A stretch of DNA of 5,775 nucleotides from DATAFT01 sp035544635 (GCA_035544635.1 DATKDQ010000074.1:1-5775); one strand, 5' to 3'. Shown: positions 1 through 5,492, counted from the stretch's first letter. Program-made: numbers and translations. Notes: generated by a model from the letters alone, not told the origin.

Positions 1-1
1 C

Positions 2-649
2 CAGGAAGGACTCCTCATGCTGGCCGGCTCGACCGGCGGCGACGCCCTGCTCACGGGCACGGACGTCGCGGGCTTCGTGGGTCAGTCGCTGAGCGGCTCG
101 GCGGGCTACTACTCGCTCGGCTTCGCGCCGCGCGACCGGACGGAGGGCGCGATCCACGGCATCCAGGTCAAGGCCAAGGGGGGCGTCAAGCTGCGGCACC
201 GGTCGAGCTACGTCACCAAGACCGGGCTGGGGCGGCTGGCCGATCGCGCAGTCGGGGCGCTCACCCTGGGCTGGGTGGACAACCCGCACCAGCTCGAGAT
301 CCACCTCGACAAGGAGAACCGCGCGGAGGACGGCAACTGGGACGTCTCGCTCATCGTGCAGTTCCCGATCCGCGTCCTCGAGCTCGAGGCCGGGGAGGGC
401 GTCCACCGCGCGGTGGGGAAGGTGGCGGTGGTGGTCCTGAATTCGCGCGGCGAGCTGTCGCGGCCGCAGTTCATGGATCTGCCGCTCCAGATACCGGACG
501 CGGAGCTGGAGACCGCGCGCGGCCAGCACTTCGGCGCGCGCGTCAACCTGCGGCTGCCGCCGGGACCTCAGCAGGTGGCGATCGGGCTCTGGGACGAGGC
601 CGCGCAGTCGGGCTCGTTCATCAGCCGCGAGATCGACGTCGGGTCGTAG
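2..649 (+). CDS. VWA-domain protein (VWFA-related, acidobacterial type), C-terminal fragment
   Basis: The frame is open to the left edge, so the true start and the N-terminal part, including any signal peptide and the metal-binding MIDAS residues, lie outside. The visible 215 residues begin at the end of a VWA-like domain: a 'LAGSTGGDALL' segment, then 'GYYSLGFAP', then a short strand region ending 'KLRHRSSYV'. This order (TGG-, then YY-LG-P, then V+V+ ending in R-x-x-Y) is typical of the VWFA-related domain common in Acidobacteriota and some other soil phyla, usually in secreted proteins of unknown role. The remaining ~140 residues look like a beta-rich C-terminal domain with alternating hydrophobic residues, no cysteines and no membrane helix. 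An ATG at 17 is internal and not the start. The TAG at 647-649 is followed four bases later by a hairpin, and the gene converges on the amidase gene. The family call is by motif recognition; the substrate or partner is unknown. Confidence 0.75.
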   Translation, partial: QEGLLMLAGSTGGDALLTGTDVAGFVGQSLSGSAGYYSLGFAPRDRTEGAIHGIQVKAKGGVKLRHRSSYVTKTGLGRLADRAVGALTLGWVDNPHQLEIHLDKENRAEDGNWDVSLIVQFPIRVLELEAGEGVHRAVGKVAVVVLNSRGELSRPQFMDLPLQIPDAELETARGQHFGARVNLRLPPGPQQVAIGLWDEAAQSGSFISREIDVGS

Positions 650-653
650 CTCC

Positions 654-677
654 GGAAGGTGCTGTTTAGCACCTTCC
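654..677 (+). terminator. Hairpin after the VWA gene, possible terminator
   Basis: Left arm ggaaggtgct (654-663), loop gttt (664-667), right arm agcaccttcc (668-677): a perfect 10 bp stem starting four bases after the VWA stop codon. There is no T-run on either strand, so a classical intrinsic terminator is not shown. A U-tract-independent terminator, an mRNA 3' end stabiliser or a repeat-type stem-loop are alternatives. It is symmetrical and would form in transcripts from both strands. Confidence 0.5.
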
Positions 678-680
678 TCC

Positions 681-711
681 GCTACATGTCTTCGGCGCCG
701 AGGACGGCGCG
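681..711 (-). repeat. 31-base intergenic module, copy 1
   Basis: This segment matches 2223-2253 at 29 of 31 bases. It contains a near-palindrome, 688-705, centred on cggcgccg with one mismatched pair (t691/g702). Read on the minus strand it would encode RAVLGAEDM followed by TAG at 684-682, and hairpin 654-677 begins four bases after that TAG. The frame is the same as the amidase frame, 63 bases beyond the amidase TAA. It may be a non-coding structured repeat or a duplicated gene end; nothing shows it is translated. Confidence 0.7.
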
Positions 712-716
712 GCTCC

Positions 717-739
717 GGAAGGTGCTGTTAGCACCTTCC
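717..739 (-). terminator. Hairpin after the amidase gene, possible terminator
   Basis: Arms ggaaggtgct (717-726) and agcaccttcc (730-739) form a perfect 10 bp stem with a three-base loop gtt (727-729). On the minus strand it starts five bases after the amidase TAA (745-747). The arms are identical to hairpin 654-677; only the loop length differs. No T-run follows. With its twin it would insulate the two convergent genes from each other's transcripts. Confidence 0.5.
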
Positions 740-744
740 TCCGC

Positions 745-2172
745 TTACAAGTCCGGGCGCCGGTCGGCCCACGGGCGCGCCGCCTCGAGCTGCGCGGCGA
801 GCCGGAAGAGCCGCGCCTCTTCACCGAACGGCGCCGCGAACTGGATGCCGATCGGCAGCCCCTCGGCGCTCCAGTAGAGCGGCACCGACATCGCCGGCAC
901 CCCCGCGACGTTCATGAGCTGCGTGAAGCCGATGGTCTGCAGCAGGTGGCCCAGGTACTCCTGCGGGTCCGGGTTCGACAGCGAGAGCAGGCCGAGCGGC
1001 TTGGGCGGCGTCGCCATGGTCGGGGACAGCAGCAGGTCGCGGTCGGCGAAGAACGCGGCGACCTGGCGCCCCACCTGGTGCACGGTGCGAATCGCCGCGG
1101 CATAGCGGGCGGCGTCGAAGGTCTTGCCGTCCTCGGCCGTAGCCAGCGTGAGCGGCTCGACGTCGTCCGCGGTGTGCTCGCGGCCGAGCGCGGTGGCGCG
1201 CTCCCTGAGGTTGGCCAGGATGTTCGCGCCGACGATGGTGCGCGTCGCCTGGCCGAGGGTCGCGTAGTCGACGGCGGGCGCCGCCTCCGTGACCGCGTGG
1301 CCGAGCTCCCGGCACAGCCGGGCGGCGTCCTCCACGGCGGCGTCGCACTGGGGGTCGACCGGTGCGCCGTTGAAGGCATGTCGGGTGTACGCGACGCGTA
1401 GCCGGCCGGGAGGCCGCCCCACCTCCTCCAGGAACGAGCGCTCGGACGGCGGCGCCCAGTAGGGATCTCCCACCCCCGGCCCCGCGGTCGCGTCGAGCAG
1501 CGCGGCGCTGTCGCGCACGCTGCGGCTGACCACGTGCGCCGCCGACAGGCCGCTCCATCCTTCGCCGAGATCGGGGCCGAGTGAGACCCGCGCGCGCGTC
1601 GGCTTGAGCCCGAACAGTCCGCAGCACGACGCCGGGATGCGGATCGAGCCGCCGCCGTCGGTGGCGTGGGCGGCCGGCACGATCCCGGCGGCGACCGCGG
1701 CCGCCGAGCCGCCCGACGAACCACCCGCGGAGCGCTCGAGGTTCCACGGGTTGCGAGTCACGCCGAAGAGCGCCGATTCGGTGGAGGTGGTGAGGCCGAA
1801 CTCGGGGGAGGCGGCTTTGCCGAAGATGACCAGGCCCGCCGCCTTGTAGCGACGCACGAGATCGCTGTCGTGATCGGCGACGTAGTCGGAGTTGAAGCGG
1901 CAGCCGCTGGTGGTGCGGGTGCCGGCGTAGTACGCCCCGAGGTCCTTGAGCAGGAAGGGCACGCCGGTGAACGGTCCGCGCGGAAGCCCGCCGCGCACGC
2001 TCGCCCGCGCCTCTTCGAGCATCGGCACCACGATGGCGTTGATGCGCCCGTTGACCTCACCGCTGCGCGTGAGCGCCGCCTCGAGCACCTCCTCGGCGCT
2101 GGCGTCGCCGCTGCGGATCAGCTCGGCGAGCCCGAGGGCGTCGAAGCTCGAGTACTCGTGAATCGGGAGCAT
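745..2172 (-). CDS. Amidase-signature hydrolase, similar to 6-aminohexanoate-cyclic-dimer hydrolase (NylA-like)
   Basis: A complete 475-residue amidase-signature enzyme, predicted cytoplasmic, that hydrolyses a carboxamide bond by a Ser-cisSer-Lys mechanism. The triad is visible: Lys76 in 'VPFLLKDLG', cis-Ser152 in 'AGGSSGGSAAAVAAG' and nucleophile Ser176 in 'DGGGSIRIPA', with the family's 24-residue spacing between the serines. 'CCGLFGLKPTRARVS' and a C-terminal 'GLPIGIQFAAPFGEE...PWADRRP' also fit. From memory it resembles NylA throughout (INA-VPM, GPF-GVP-LLKD, TRNPWNLERS-GGSSGGS, PW-RRP), but residues 310-318 lack the cysteine I associate with the NylA substrate pocket, so the substrate is not predictable. 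The ATG at 2172-2170 is preceded by a GGAGG eight bases upstream. Downstream, the last codons (GAC TTG TAA) lie in a direct repeat copy. The neighbouring MFS gene lies upstream on the same strand, 155 bases away, so it could import a substrate, but no link is shown. Confidence 0.93.
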   Translation of the reverse strand: MLPIHEYSSFDALGLAELIRSGDASAEEVLEAALTRSGEVNGRINAIVVPMLEEARASVRGGLPRGPFTGVPFLLKDLGAYYAGTRTTSGCRFNSDYVADHDSDLVRRYKAAGLVIFGKAASPEFGLTTSTESALFGVTRNPWNLERSAGGSSGGSAAAVAAGIVPAAHATDGGGSIRIPASCCGLFGLKPTRARVSLGPDLGEGWSGLSAAHVVSRSVRDSAALLDATAGPGVGDPYWAPPSERSFLEEVGRPPGRLRVAYTRHAFNGAPVDPQCDAAVEDAARLCRELGHAVTEAAPAVDYATLGQATRTIVGANILANLRERATALGREHTADDVEPLTLATAEDGKTFDAARYAAAIRTVHQVGRQVAAFFADRDLLLSPTMATPPKPLGLLSLSNPDPQEYLGHLLQTIGFTQLMNVAGVPAMSVPLYWSAEGLPIGIQFAAPFGEEARLFRLAAQLEAARPWADRRPDL

Positions 2173-2180
2173 GCGCGTGG

Positions 2181-2185
2181 CCTCC
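2181..2185 (-). promoter_or_regulatory. Ribosome binding site of the amidase gene
   Basis: On the minus strand GGAGG lies eight bases before the ATG at 2172-2170. It is the only clear Shine-Dalgarno sequence before a start in this window, and it supports this ATG. It sits four bases beyond the foot of the 15 bp hairpin at 2190-2223, so the hairpin is in the amidase leader if transcription starts upstream of it. Confidence 0.75.
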
Positions 2186-2189
2186 GGTG

Positions 2190-2223
2190 CCTGCGGAACG
2201 TGCTGTATAGCACGTTCCGCAGG
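2190..2223 (-). terminator. 15 bp perfect hairpin between the MFS and amidase genes
   Basis: Arms cctgcggaacgtgct (2190-2204) and agcacgttccgcagg (2209-2223) pair perfectly around loop gtat (2205-2208). The inner ten pairs match the hairpins at 654-677 and 717-739 except for one pair: G658-C673 there is C2199-G2214 here, so both sides changed together. The outer five pairs are unique to this copy. On the minus strand it directly follows a TAG ending the module copy 2. No T-run follows. It could be a terminator for the MFS transcript, an attenuator in the amidase leader or a repeat stem-loop. Confidence 0.55.
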
Positions 2224-2253
2224 CTACATGCCCTCGGCGCCGAGGACGGCGCG
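2223..2253 (-). repeat. 31-base intergenic module, copy 2
   Basis: It matches 681-711 except at 2231 and 2233. It contains the perfect 14-base palindrome cctcggcgccgagg (2232-2245). Read on the minus strand it would encode RAVLGAEGM and a TAG at 2226-2224, in a frame different from the MFS gene whose stop is ~75 bases upstream. As in copy 1, a hairpin follows the TAG. Relative to copy 1, one difference is silent (Glu) and one changes Asp to Gly if it were coding. Confidence 0.7.
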
Positions 2254-2327
2254 TCTCGCGCGCCGGCCACGTGGGTGCGCTCCTGAGACCGAGTCCGGCG
2301 TCGCCGGTGTGGGACGGAACCGGCGCG

Positions 2328-3560
2328 TCAACCGTCGCGGCCGGCGATCCACATCAGGAGCGCGGCGATCCACGACGCCGCCAGCGCGCCGAGGAACGCC
2401 AGGCGGTAGTCGGCGACATCGTGCAGCAGCCCCAACAGGACCGGGCCGCCGGCGACGCCGGCGGTGGCAAGCAGGCTGCCGATCGAGTACACGCGGGCGT
2501 AGAGCAGCGTGCCGAACGCCTCGGCCATGAGCAGCGATTGGAGCAGGAGGACGTTGCCCAGGGTGAGGCCGAACGCCACCGAGGAAACGAGCAGAGACGG
2601 CGCGGAGGACGCGATCGCGAGCGCTCCCAGCGTGAAGCCCTGGACCAGGAGCATGACCACCGAGAAAGGCCGCAGCCGGACGCGCGACATGATCCAGCCC
2701 CCGGCGAGACGCCCACAGATCGATCCTCCCGCCACCATCGACACCGCGGTCGCCGCGACGGCGGCGCCCGCTCGATCGCCGACCAGCTTGAACAGGTGGG
2801 TGATGCCGCCGACCTGCGCCACCATGGCGAAGGTGTAAGCGGCCGTGACCAGGAGGAAGAAGCGTGAACGAATCGCCGAGGAGACGTCGGGGTGCGCGGC
2901 CGGCGGGGCCGGGGGCGGCGGTAGCAGGTCGCCGTCGGGGTGAAGCCCCATCGACTCGGGCCGCGGGCGCAGCAGCAGGGCGGCGATCGGCAGGATGCCG
3001 AGGATGTAGGCGCCCGCGAGCCAGGGCGAGGCGCCTGCGAGGCCGCGGCTCGCGATCAGGCGGGCCGATAGCGGCGTGATCACCGCGCCGCCCGCCGACA
3101 GCCCGGTCATCGCCAGCGCGAGAGCGAGCCCGCGGCGCCGCGAGAACCAGCGCGTGACGATGGTGGTTCCAGGAAGAAGCGAGGTTCCGGCGAAGCCGAT
3201 GCCGAAGACGAGGTAGGCCAGGTAGAGCTCGGTCAGGGTCGCGACCCGGCCGAGGAAGAGGAGTGCCAGAGCGGCGATCACGGAGCTGATGCCGACCACG
3301 AGGCGCGGATCCCAGCGGTCGAGGAGCCGCGCGATGCCGAGGCCGGCGATGCCGCTGACGACGAAGCAGAAGGCGGTGGTAGACGAGACTGCCGCCACCG
3401 AGAACCCGCGCTCCGATGTCAACGCCTCGAGGACCACCGACAGGTTGTAGAAGCCGAGCCCCGACGACACCGCGAGCATGACGAAGATGGCGGTGACCAC
3501 CCACCAGCCGAAGAAGACGCGCCGCCTCGCGACGACGGTGGGGGCGGCTTGCTCCGGCAC
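2328..3560 (-). CDS. MFS transporter, monocarboxylate-transporter-like
   Basis: A complete 410-residue integral membrane protein with about twelve hydrophobic segments in two halves joined by a cytoplasmic loop at ~198-230 containing 'PPPPAPPA'. The MFS motif A between TM2 and TM3 reads 'GIARLLDRWDPR' (75-86), with a degenerate counterpart 'GRLAGGWIMSRVR' (283-295) in the second half. 'TRWFSRRRGLALALAMTGLSAGG' (136-158) is typical of monocarboxylate/oxalate-formate-type MFS carriers, which move organic anions by proton symport or exchange; the actual substrate cannot be read. The start is GTG at 3560-3558; an in-frame TAG lies at 3572-3570, so no earlier start exists and no in-frame ATG occurs before TM1. 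There is no Shine-Dalgarno sequence, but a -10-like TAGAAT lies six bases upstream. It sits between the cobalamin-binding protein gene and the amidase gene, all on the same strand. Confidence 0.92.
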   Translation of the reverse strand: MPEQAAPTVVARRRVFFGWWVVTAIFVMLAVSSGLGFYNLSVVLEALTSERGFSVAAVSSTTAFCFVVSGIAGLGIARLLDRWDPRLVVGISSVIAALALLFLGRVATLTELYLAYLVFGIGFAGTSLLPGTTIVTRWFSRRRGLALALAMTGLSAGGAVITPLSARLIASRGLAGASPWLAGAYILGILPIAALLLRPRPESMGLHPDGDLLPPPPAPPAAHPDVSSAIRSRFFLLVTAAYTFAMVAQVGGITHLFKLVGDRAGAAVAATAVSMVAGGSICGRLAGGWIMSRVRLRPFSVVMLLVQGFTLGALAIASSAPSLLVSSVAFGLTLGNVLLLQSLLMAEAFGTLLYARVYSIGSLLATAGVAGGPVLLGLLHDVADYRLAFLGALAASWIAALLMWIAGRDG

Positions 3561-3566
3561 GCGCGG

Positions 3567-3572
3567 ATTCTA
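3567..3572 (-). promoter_or_regulatory. Putative -10 element of a leaderless MFS transcript
   Basis: TAGAAT on the minus strand matches the -10 consensus at five of six positions and ends six bases before the GTG, which would put the transcription start at or next to the start codon. There is no Shine-Dalgarno sequence, consistent with leaderless translation. No convincing -35 hexamer is seen. Confidence 0.4.
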
Positions 3573-3655
3573 GTGGCCCGCGACCCTCGTCGCGGCGGTC
3601 CGAGCGACGTTCCCCGCCCGAATCCGGCGTCGGAGCAGAGGGCTCGATCTTCGGC

Positions 3656-4510
3656 TCAGTCTGCCACCGGGCGCGCGGCCGACTCGACCACGCGGCGCAG
3701 CGCCCGGAAACCGTCGACGAGCCGCGGCGACGGACGGCCCAGAAACGCCTCGGGGATGCAGTGCACCTGCCGGCGCGCGAGAGCTTCGAGATCGCGCCAG
3801 GTCGCGTTGCCATAGATCACGTCGGGCCGGTACTTCGCGAACGGGACGCCGCACCAGGAGAGGACGAAGGCGTCGGGCGCCAGGTCGAGCACCTCGCGGT
3901 CGGTGAGCGGGCGGCTCTTCGTGTCCTCGCCGCCGAGCGGGCTCGAGCCGCCTGCGCGCTCGATCAGATCGTGGACCCAGCTGCGCCGGCCCGGGGCGAT
4001 CACCGGCTTCGGCCACCACTGGACCAGGATCGAGGGGCGCGCCGCCGCAGTCGTCGCCGGCGCCATCGAGGTGGACCGCGTGGGATCGACGGCCGGCGCC
4101 GAGCGGGGAGCGTGCGCCTCGGCACCGGGCGGCGGGTCGAGCTCGCGCCGCAGATCGGAGACCAGTCTGTTCGCCCGGTCCTCGACTCCCAGGCGCCGCC
4201 CGATGGCTTCGATGTCGCGAAAGACGTCCTCGAGCGACTCGGGCTCGGGCGCCAGGTACTCGAGCCGGGCGGCTCGGAGCCGCTCGATCACGCGCTCGTG
4301 CCCGGGCACGGTGAGCGAGGCCAGCACCAGGTCCGGCTGGAGCGCCGCGACGCGATCGAGGTTGGGCTCGAGGTCGGGCCCCAGCCGCGGCAGCCGGCCG
4401 ACCACGTCCGCCGGATGGTCGGAATGGTCGTCGACGCCCACCAGCAGATCGGCACAGCCGAGGGCGCACACGATCTCGGTGTTGGAGCAGGCGAGGGAGA
4501 CGACGCGCAC
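3656..4510 (-). CDS. Cobalamin-binding protein, BtuF-like (periplasmic-binding-protein fold, no signal peptide)
   Basis: A 284-residue protein of the BtuF/FecB-type helical-backbone binding-protein family. Lobe 1 starts at once with 'VVSLACSNTEIVCALGCADLLVGVDDHSD' and continues with 'LGPDLEPNLDRVAALQPDLVLA' (43-64), both hallmarks of the corrinoid/siderophore-binding group. Lobe 2 contains 'VQWWPKPVIAPGRRSWVHDLIERAGG' in parts at 163-188 and 'LAPDAFVLSWCG' (210-221). A low-complexity Ala/Pro/Thr/Ser stretch (126-157) replaces a compact connection between the backbone helix and lobe 2. There is no signal peptide or lipobox. The start is GTG 4510-4508, and an in-frame TAG at 4522-4520 excludes an earlier start. 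No BtuC/BtuD permease or ATPase gene adjoins. It may bind a corrinoid in the cytoplasm; ligand and role are inferred from the family. It is divergent from the thioesterase operon across 62 bases. Confidence 0.87.
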   Translation of the reverse strand: MRVVSLACSNTEIVCALGCADLLVGVDDHSDHPADVVGRLPRLGPDLEPNLDRVAALQPDLVLASLTVPGHERVIERLRAARLEYLAPEPESLEDVFRDIEAIGRRLGVEDRANRLVSDLRRELDPPPGAEAHAPRSAPAVDPTRSTSMAPATTAAARPSILVQWWPKPVIAPGRRSWVHDLIERAGGSSPLGGEDTKSRPLTDREVLDLAPDAFVLSWCGVPFAKYRPDVIYGNATWRDLEALARRQVHCIPEAFLGRPSPRLVDGFRALRRVVESAARPVAD

Positions 4511-4516
4511 CAGAGG

Positions 4517-4522
4517 AGTCTA
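4517..4522 (-). promoter_or_regulatory. Putative -10 element of a leaderless cobalamin-binding-protein transcript
   Basis: TAGACT on the minus strand fits TAnnnT and lies six bases before the GTG start, the same spacing as before the MFS gene. No Shine-Dalgarno sequence lies between. The hexamer's TAG is also the in-frame stop that defines the start. Confidence 0.35.
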
Positions 4523-4556
4523 CGCCGCGCGGCGGAGCGCCCGGCGAGCTCCCTGC

Positions 4557-4562
4557 TAGCAT
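4557..4562 (+). promoter_or_regulatory. Putative -10 element of the thioesterase operon
   Basis: TAGCAT fits TAnnnT and ends ten bases before the ATG at 4573, giving a leader of only a few bases. No Shine-Dalgarno sequence is present (the leader reads cccgccgatc). With the minus-strand hexamer at 4517-4522 it makes a compact back-to-back promoter region. Confidence 0.35.
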
Positions 4563-4572
4563 CCCGCCGATC

Positions 4573-5025
4573 ATGAGCGACCCGGGGAGGCGTGAAGGCT
4601 GGCGGCCCGATCACCGGCACATCCCGCACAGCCGCGCCATCGGCATGCGCATGATCGAGGCCGGGGGCGGCACCGCGCTCATGTCCGTGCCCTACGACCC
4701 GAAGCTGGTCGGCAACCCCGCGACCGGCGTGCTCCACGGTGGCGTGATCACCTCGGTGCTCGACAGCGCCTCCGGCGCCGCGGTGGCGAGCGCCCTGGGC
4801 GCCGGGCAGTGGCGGCCGATCGCCACCCTCGACCTGCGCATCGACTACATGAGGCCGGCGACGCCGGGCCGGGACGTGATCGCGCGCGCCGAGTGCTACC
4901 GGGTCACGCGCAACGTGGCGTTCGTGCGCGGCGTCGCGTACCACGACGATCCCGCCGATCCGATCGCGACCACCGTTGCCACCTTCATGCTGTCCACGCC
5001 CGATCGTGAGCCGGTGAAGCGATGA
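4573..5025 (+). CDS. PaaI-type hotdog-fold thioesterase 1
   Basis: A 150-residue single hotdog domain, the usual length for PaaI/4HBT-type acyl-CoA thioesterases, which act as cytoplasmic oligomers and hydrolyse acyl- or aryl-CoA. The central helix carries 'GVLHGGVITSVLDSASGAAV': His55-Gly56-Gly57 and, nine residues after the His, Asp64, the position of the PaaI catalytic aspartate. The strand 'IATLDLRIDYMRPATPGRDVIARAE' is the typical following hairpin. The start ATG 4573 gives a ~12-residue hydrophilic lead-in before the domain. It overlaps the next gene by ATGA (5022-5025), indicating translational coupling. It is divergent from the cobalamin-binding protein gene. The natural thioester is unknown. 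Confidence 0.9.
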   Translation: MSDPGRREGWRPDHRHIPHSRAIGMRMIEAGGGTALMSVPYDPKLVGNPATGVLHGGVITSVLDSASGAAVASALGAGQWRPIATLDLRIDYMRPATPGRDVIARAECYRVTRNVAFVRGVAYHDDPADPIATTVATFMLSTPDREPVKR

Positions 5026-5492
5026 GCGAGCAGTTCGACCTGCTCTCGCACTTCGGCGAGGTCGAGAGCCTGCAGGCGTTGCTCGACGGGATCCCCTACG
5101 CCCGCTTGCTCGGCATCGGGGTGGCCGAGGAGACCGACGCGCCGGTCTTGGTGCTGCGCTTCAGCGAGGACCTGATCGGCAACGTGCGGCTGCCGGCGCT
5201 CCACGGCGGAGTGGTCGCCGCTTTCCTCGAGACCACTTCGCTCGTGACTCTGGTGTGGAAGAGCGAGAGCGAGTACCTGCCGAAGACCATCGACATCACG
5301 TTCGAGTACCTGCGCTCGGGGCGCCCGCGCGACACCTACGCGCGCGCCACCATCACCAAGCACGGCCGGCGGGTGGCCAACGTGCGGGTCGAGGCGTGGC
5401 AGGAGGACCCGGCTCGTCCGATCGCCGCAGCGCACGGCCACTTCCTGATCAAGCCGAGGGAAGAGCCGGCACTGACCTCGCCGGCCGAGTAG
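5022..5492 (+). CDS. PaaI-type hotdog-fold thioesterase 2
   Basis: A 156-residue single hotdog domain, paralogous in layout to the gene before it but clearly diverged. The central motif is 'ALHGGVVAAFLETTSLVTLV': His61-Gly62-Gly63 with Glu70 nine residues after the His, where the first protein has Asp. Glu at this position is found in Arthrobacter-type 4-hydroxybenzoyl-CoA thioesterases. 'TIDITFEYLRSGRPRDTYARATITKHGRRVANVRVEAW' (in segments, 90-127) forms the expected beta sheet. The N-terminal ~25 residues contain a 'FDLLSHFGEVESLQALLDG' helix before the domain. Its ATG lies in the ATGA overlap with the previous stop, so it is likely translated by coupling. The two proteins could act separately or as a hetero-oligomer. 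Confidence 0.9.
   Translation: MSEQFDLLSHFGEVESLQALLDGIPYARLLGIGVAEETDAPVLVLRFSEDLIGNVRLPALHGGVVAAFLETTSLVTLVWKSESEYLPKTIDITFEYLRSGRPRDTYARATITKHGRRVANVRVEAWQEDPARPIAAAHGHFLIKPREEPALTSPAE

Larger units (their letters stand above)
649..753. repeat. Pair of 42-base direct repeats, period 63
   Basis: Positions 649-690 and 712-753 align over 42 bases with one substitution (t687 against a750), one T fewer in the hairpin loop of the second copy and one T more in its 'cgctta' (against 'cgcta'). Each copy contains a perfect 10 bp hairpin. The first copy begins in the VWA stop codon and the second ends inside the last codons of the amidase, so the repeat spans the whole convergent intergenic gap. The 21 bases between the copies belong to a module (681-711) that recurs at 2223-2253. 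This is directly visible. Whether it is a dispersed genomic repeat cannot be told from one window. Confidence 0.85.

Noticed and set aside
649..753. CRISPR array from the repeated units
   Set aside because: Only two copies, one hairpin-bearing unit overlapping gene ends, and the intervening bases are themselves part of a repeat, not a unique spacer; no cas genes.
821..1747. A 308-codon minus-strand frame, and shorter plus-strand frames, within the amidase gene
   Set aside because: Composition-driven shadows of the amidase reading frame without recognisable motifs.
2291..2303. 13-base similarity between 2291-2303 and 3619-3631 (12 of 13 bases, tccggcgtcg core)
   Set aside because: Too short and compositionally ordinary; neither hairpin nor module accompanies the second site.
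3578..3595. 6 bp hairpin (ccgcga / tcgcgg) upstream of the MFS gene
   Set aside because: Short, with a six-base loop and no repeat elsewhere; such stems are common by chance in GC-rich DNA.
2224..3813. A 529-codon open frame on the minus strand overlapping the whole MFS gene
   Set aside because: It is an out-of-frame shadow: its translation is dominated by Arg, Gly, Pro and Ala with no domain pattern, and it overlaps a clear 12-TM protein. Long shadow frames are expected at this GC content.
3570..4574. A 334-codon minus-strand frame over the cobalamin-binding protein gene
   Set aside because: Arg/Ala/Gly-rich low-complexity translation in the wrong frame relative to a recognised binding-protein fold.
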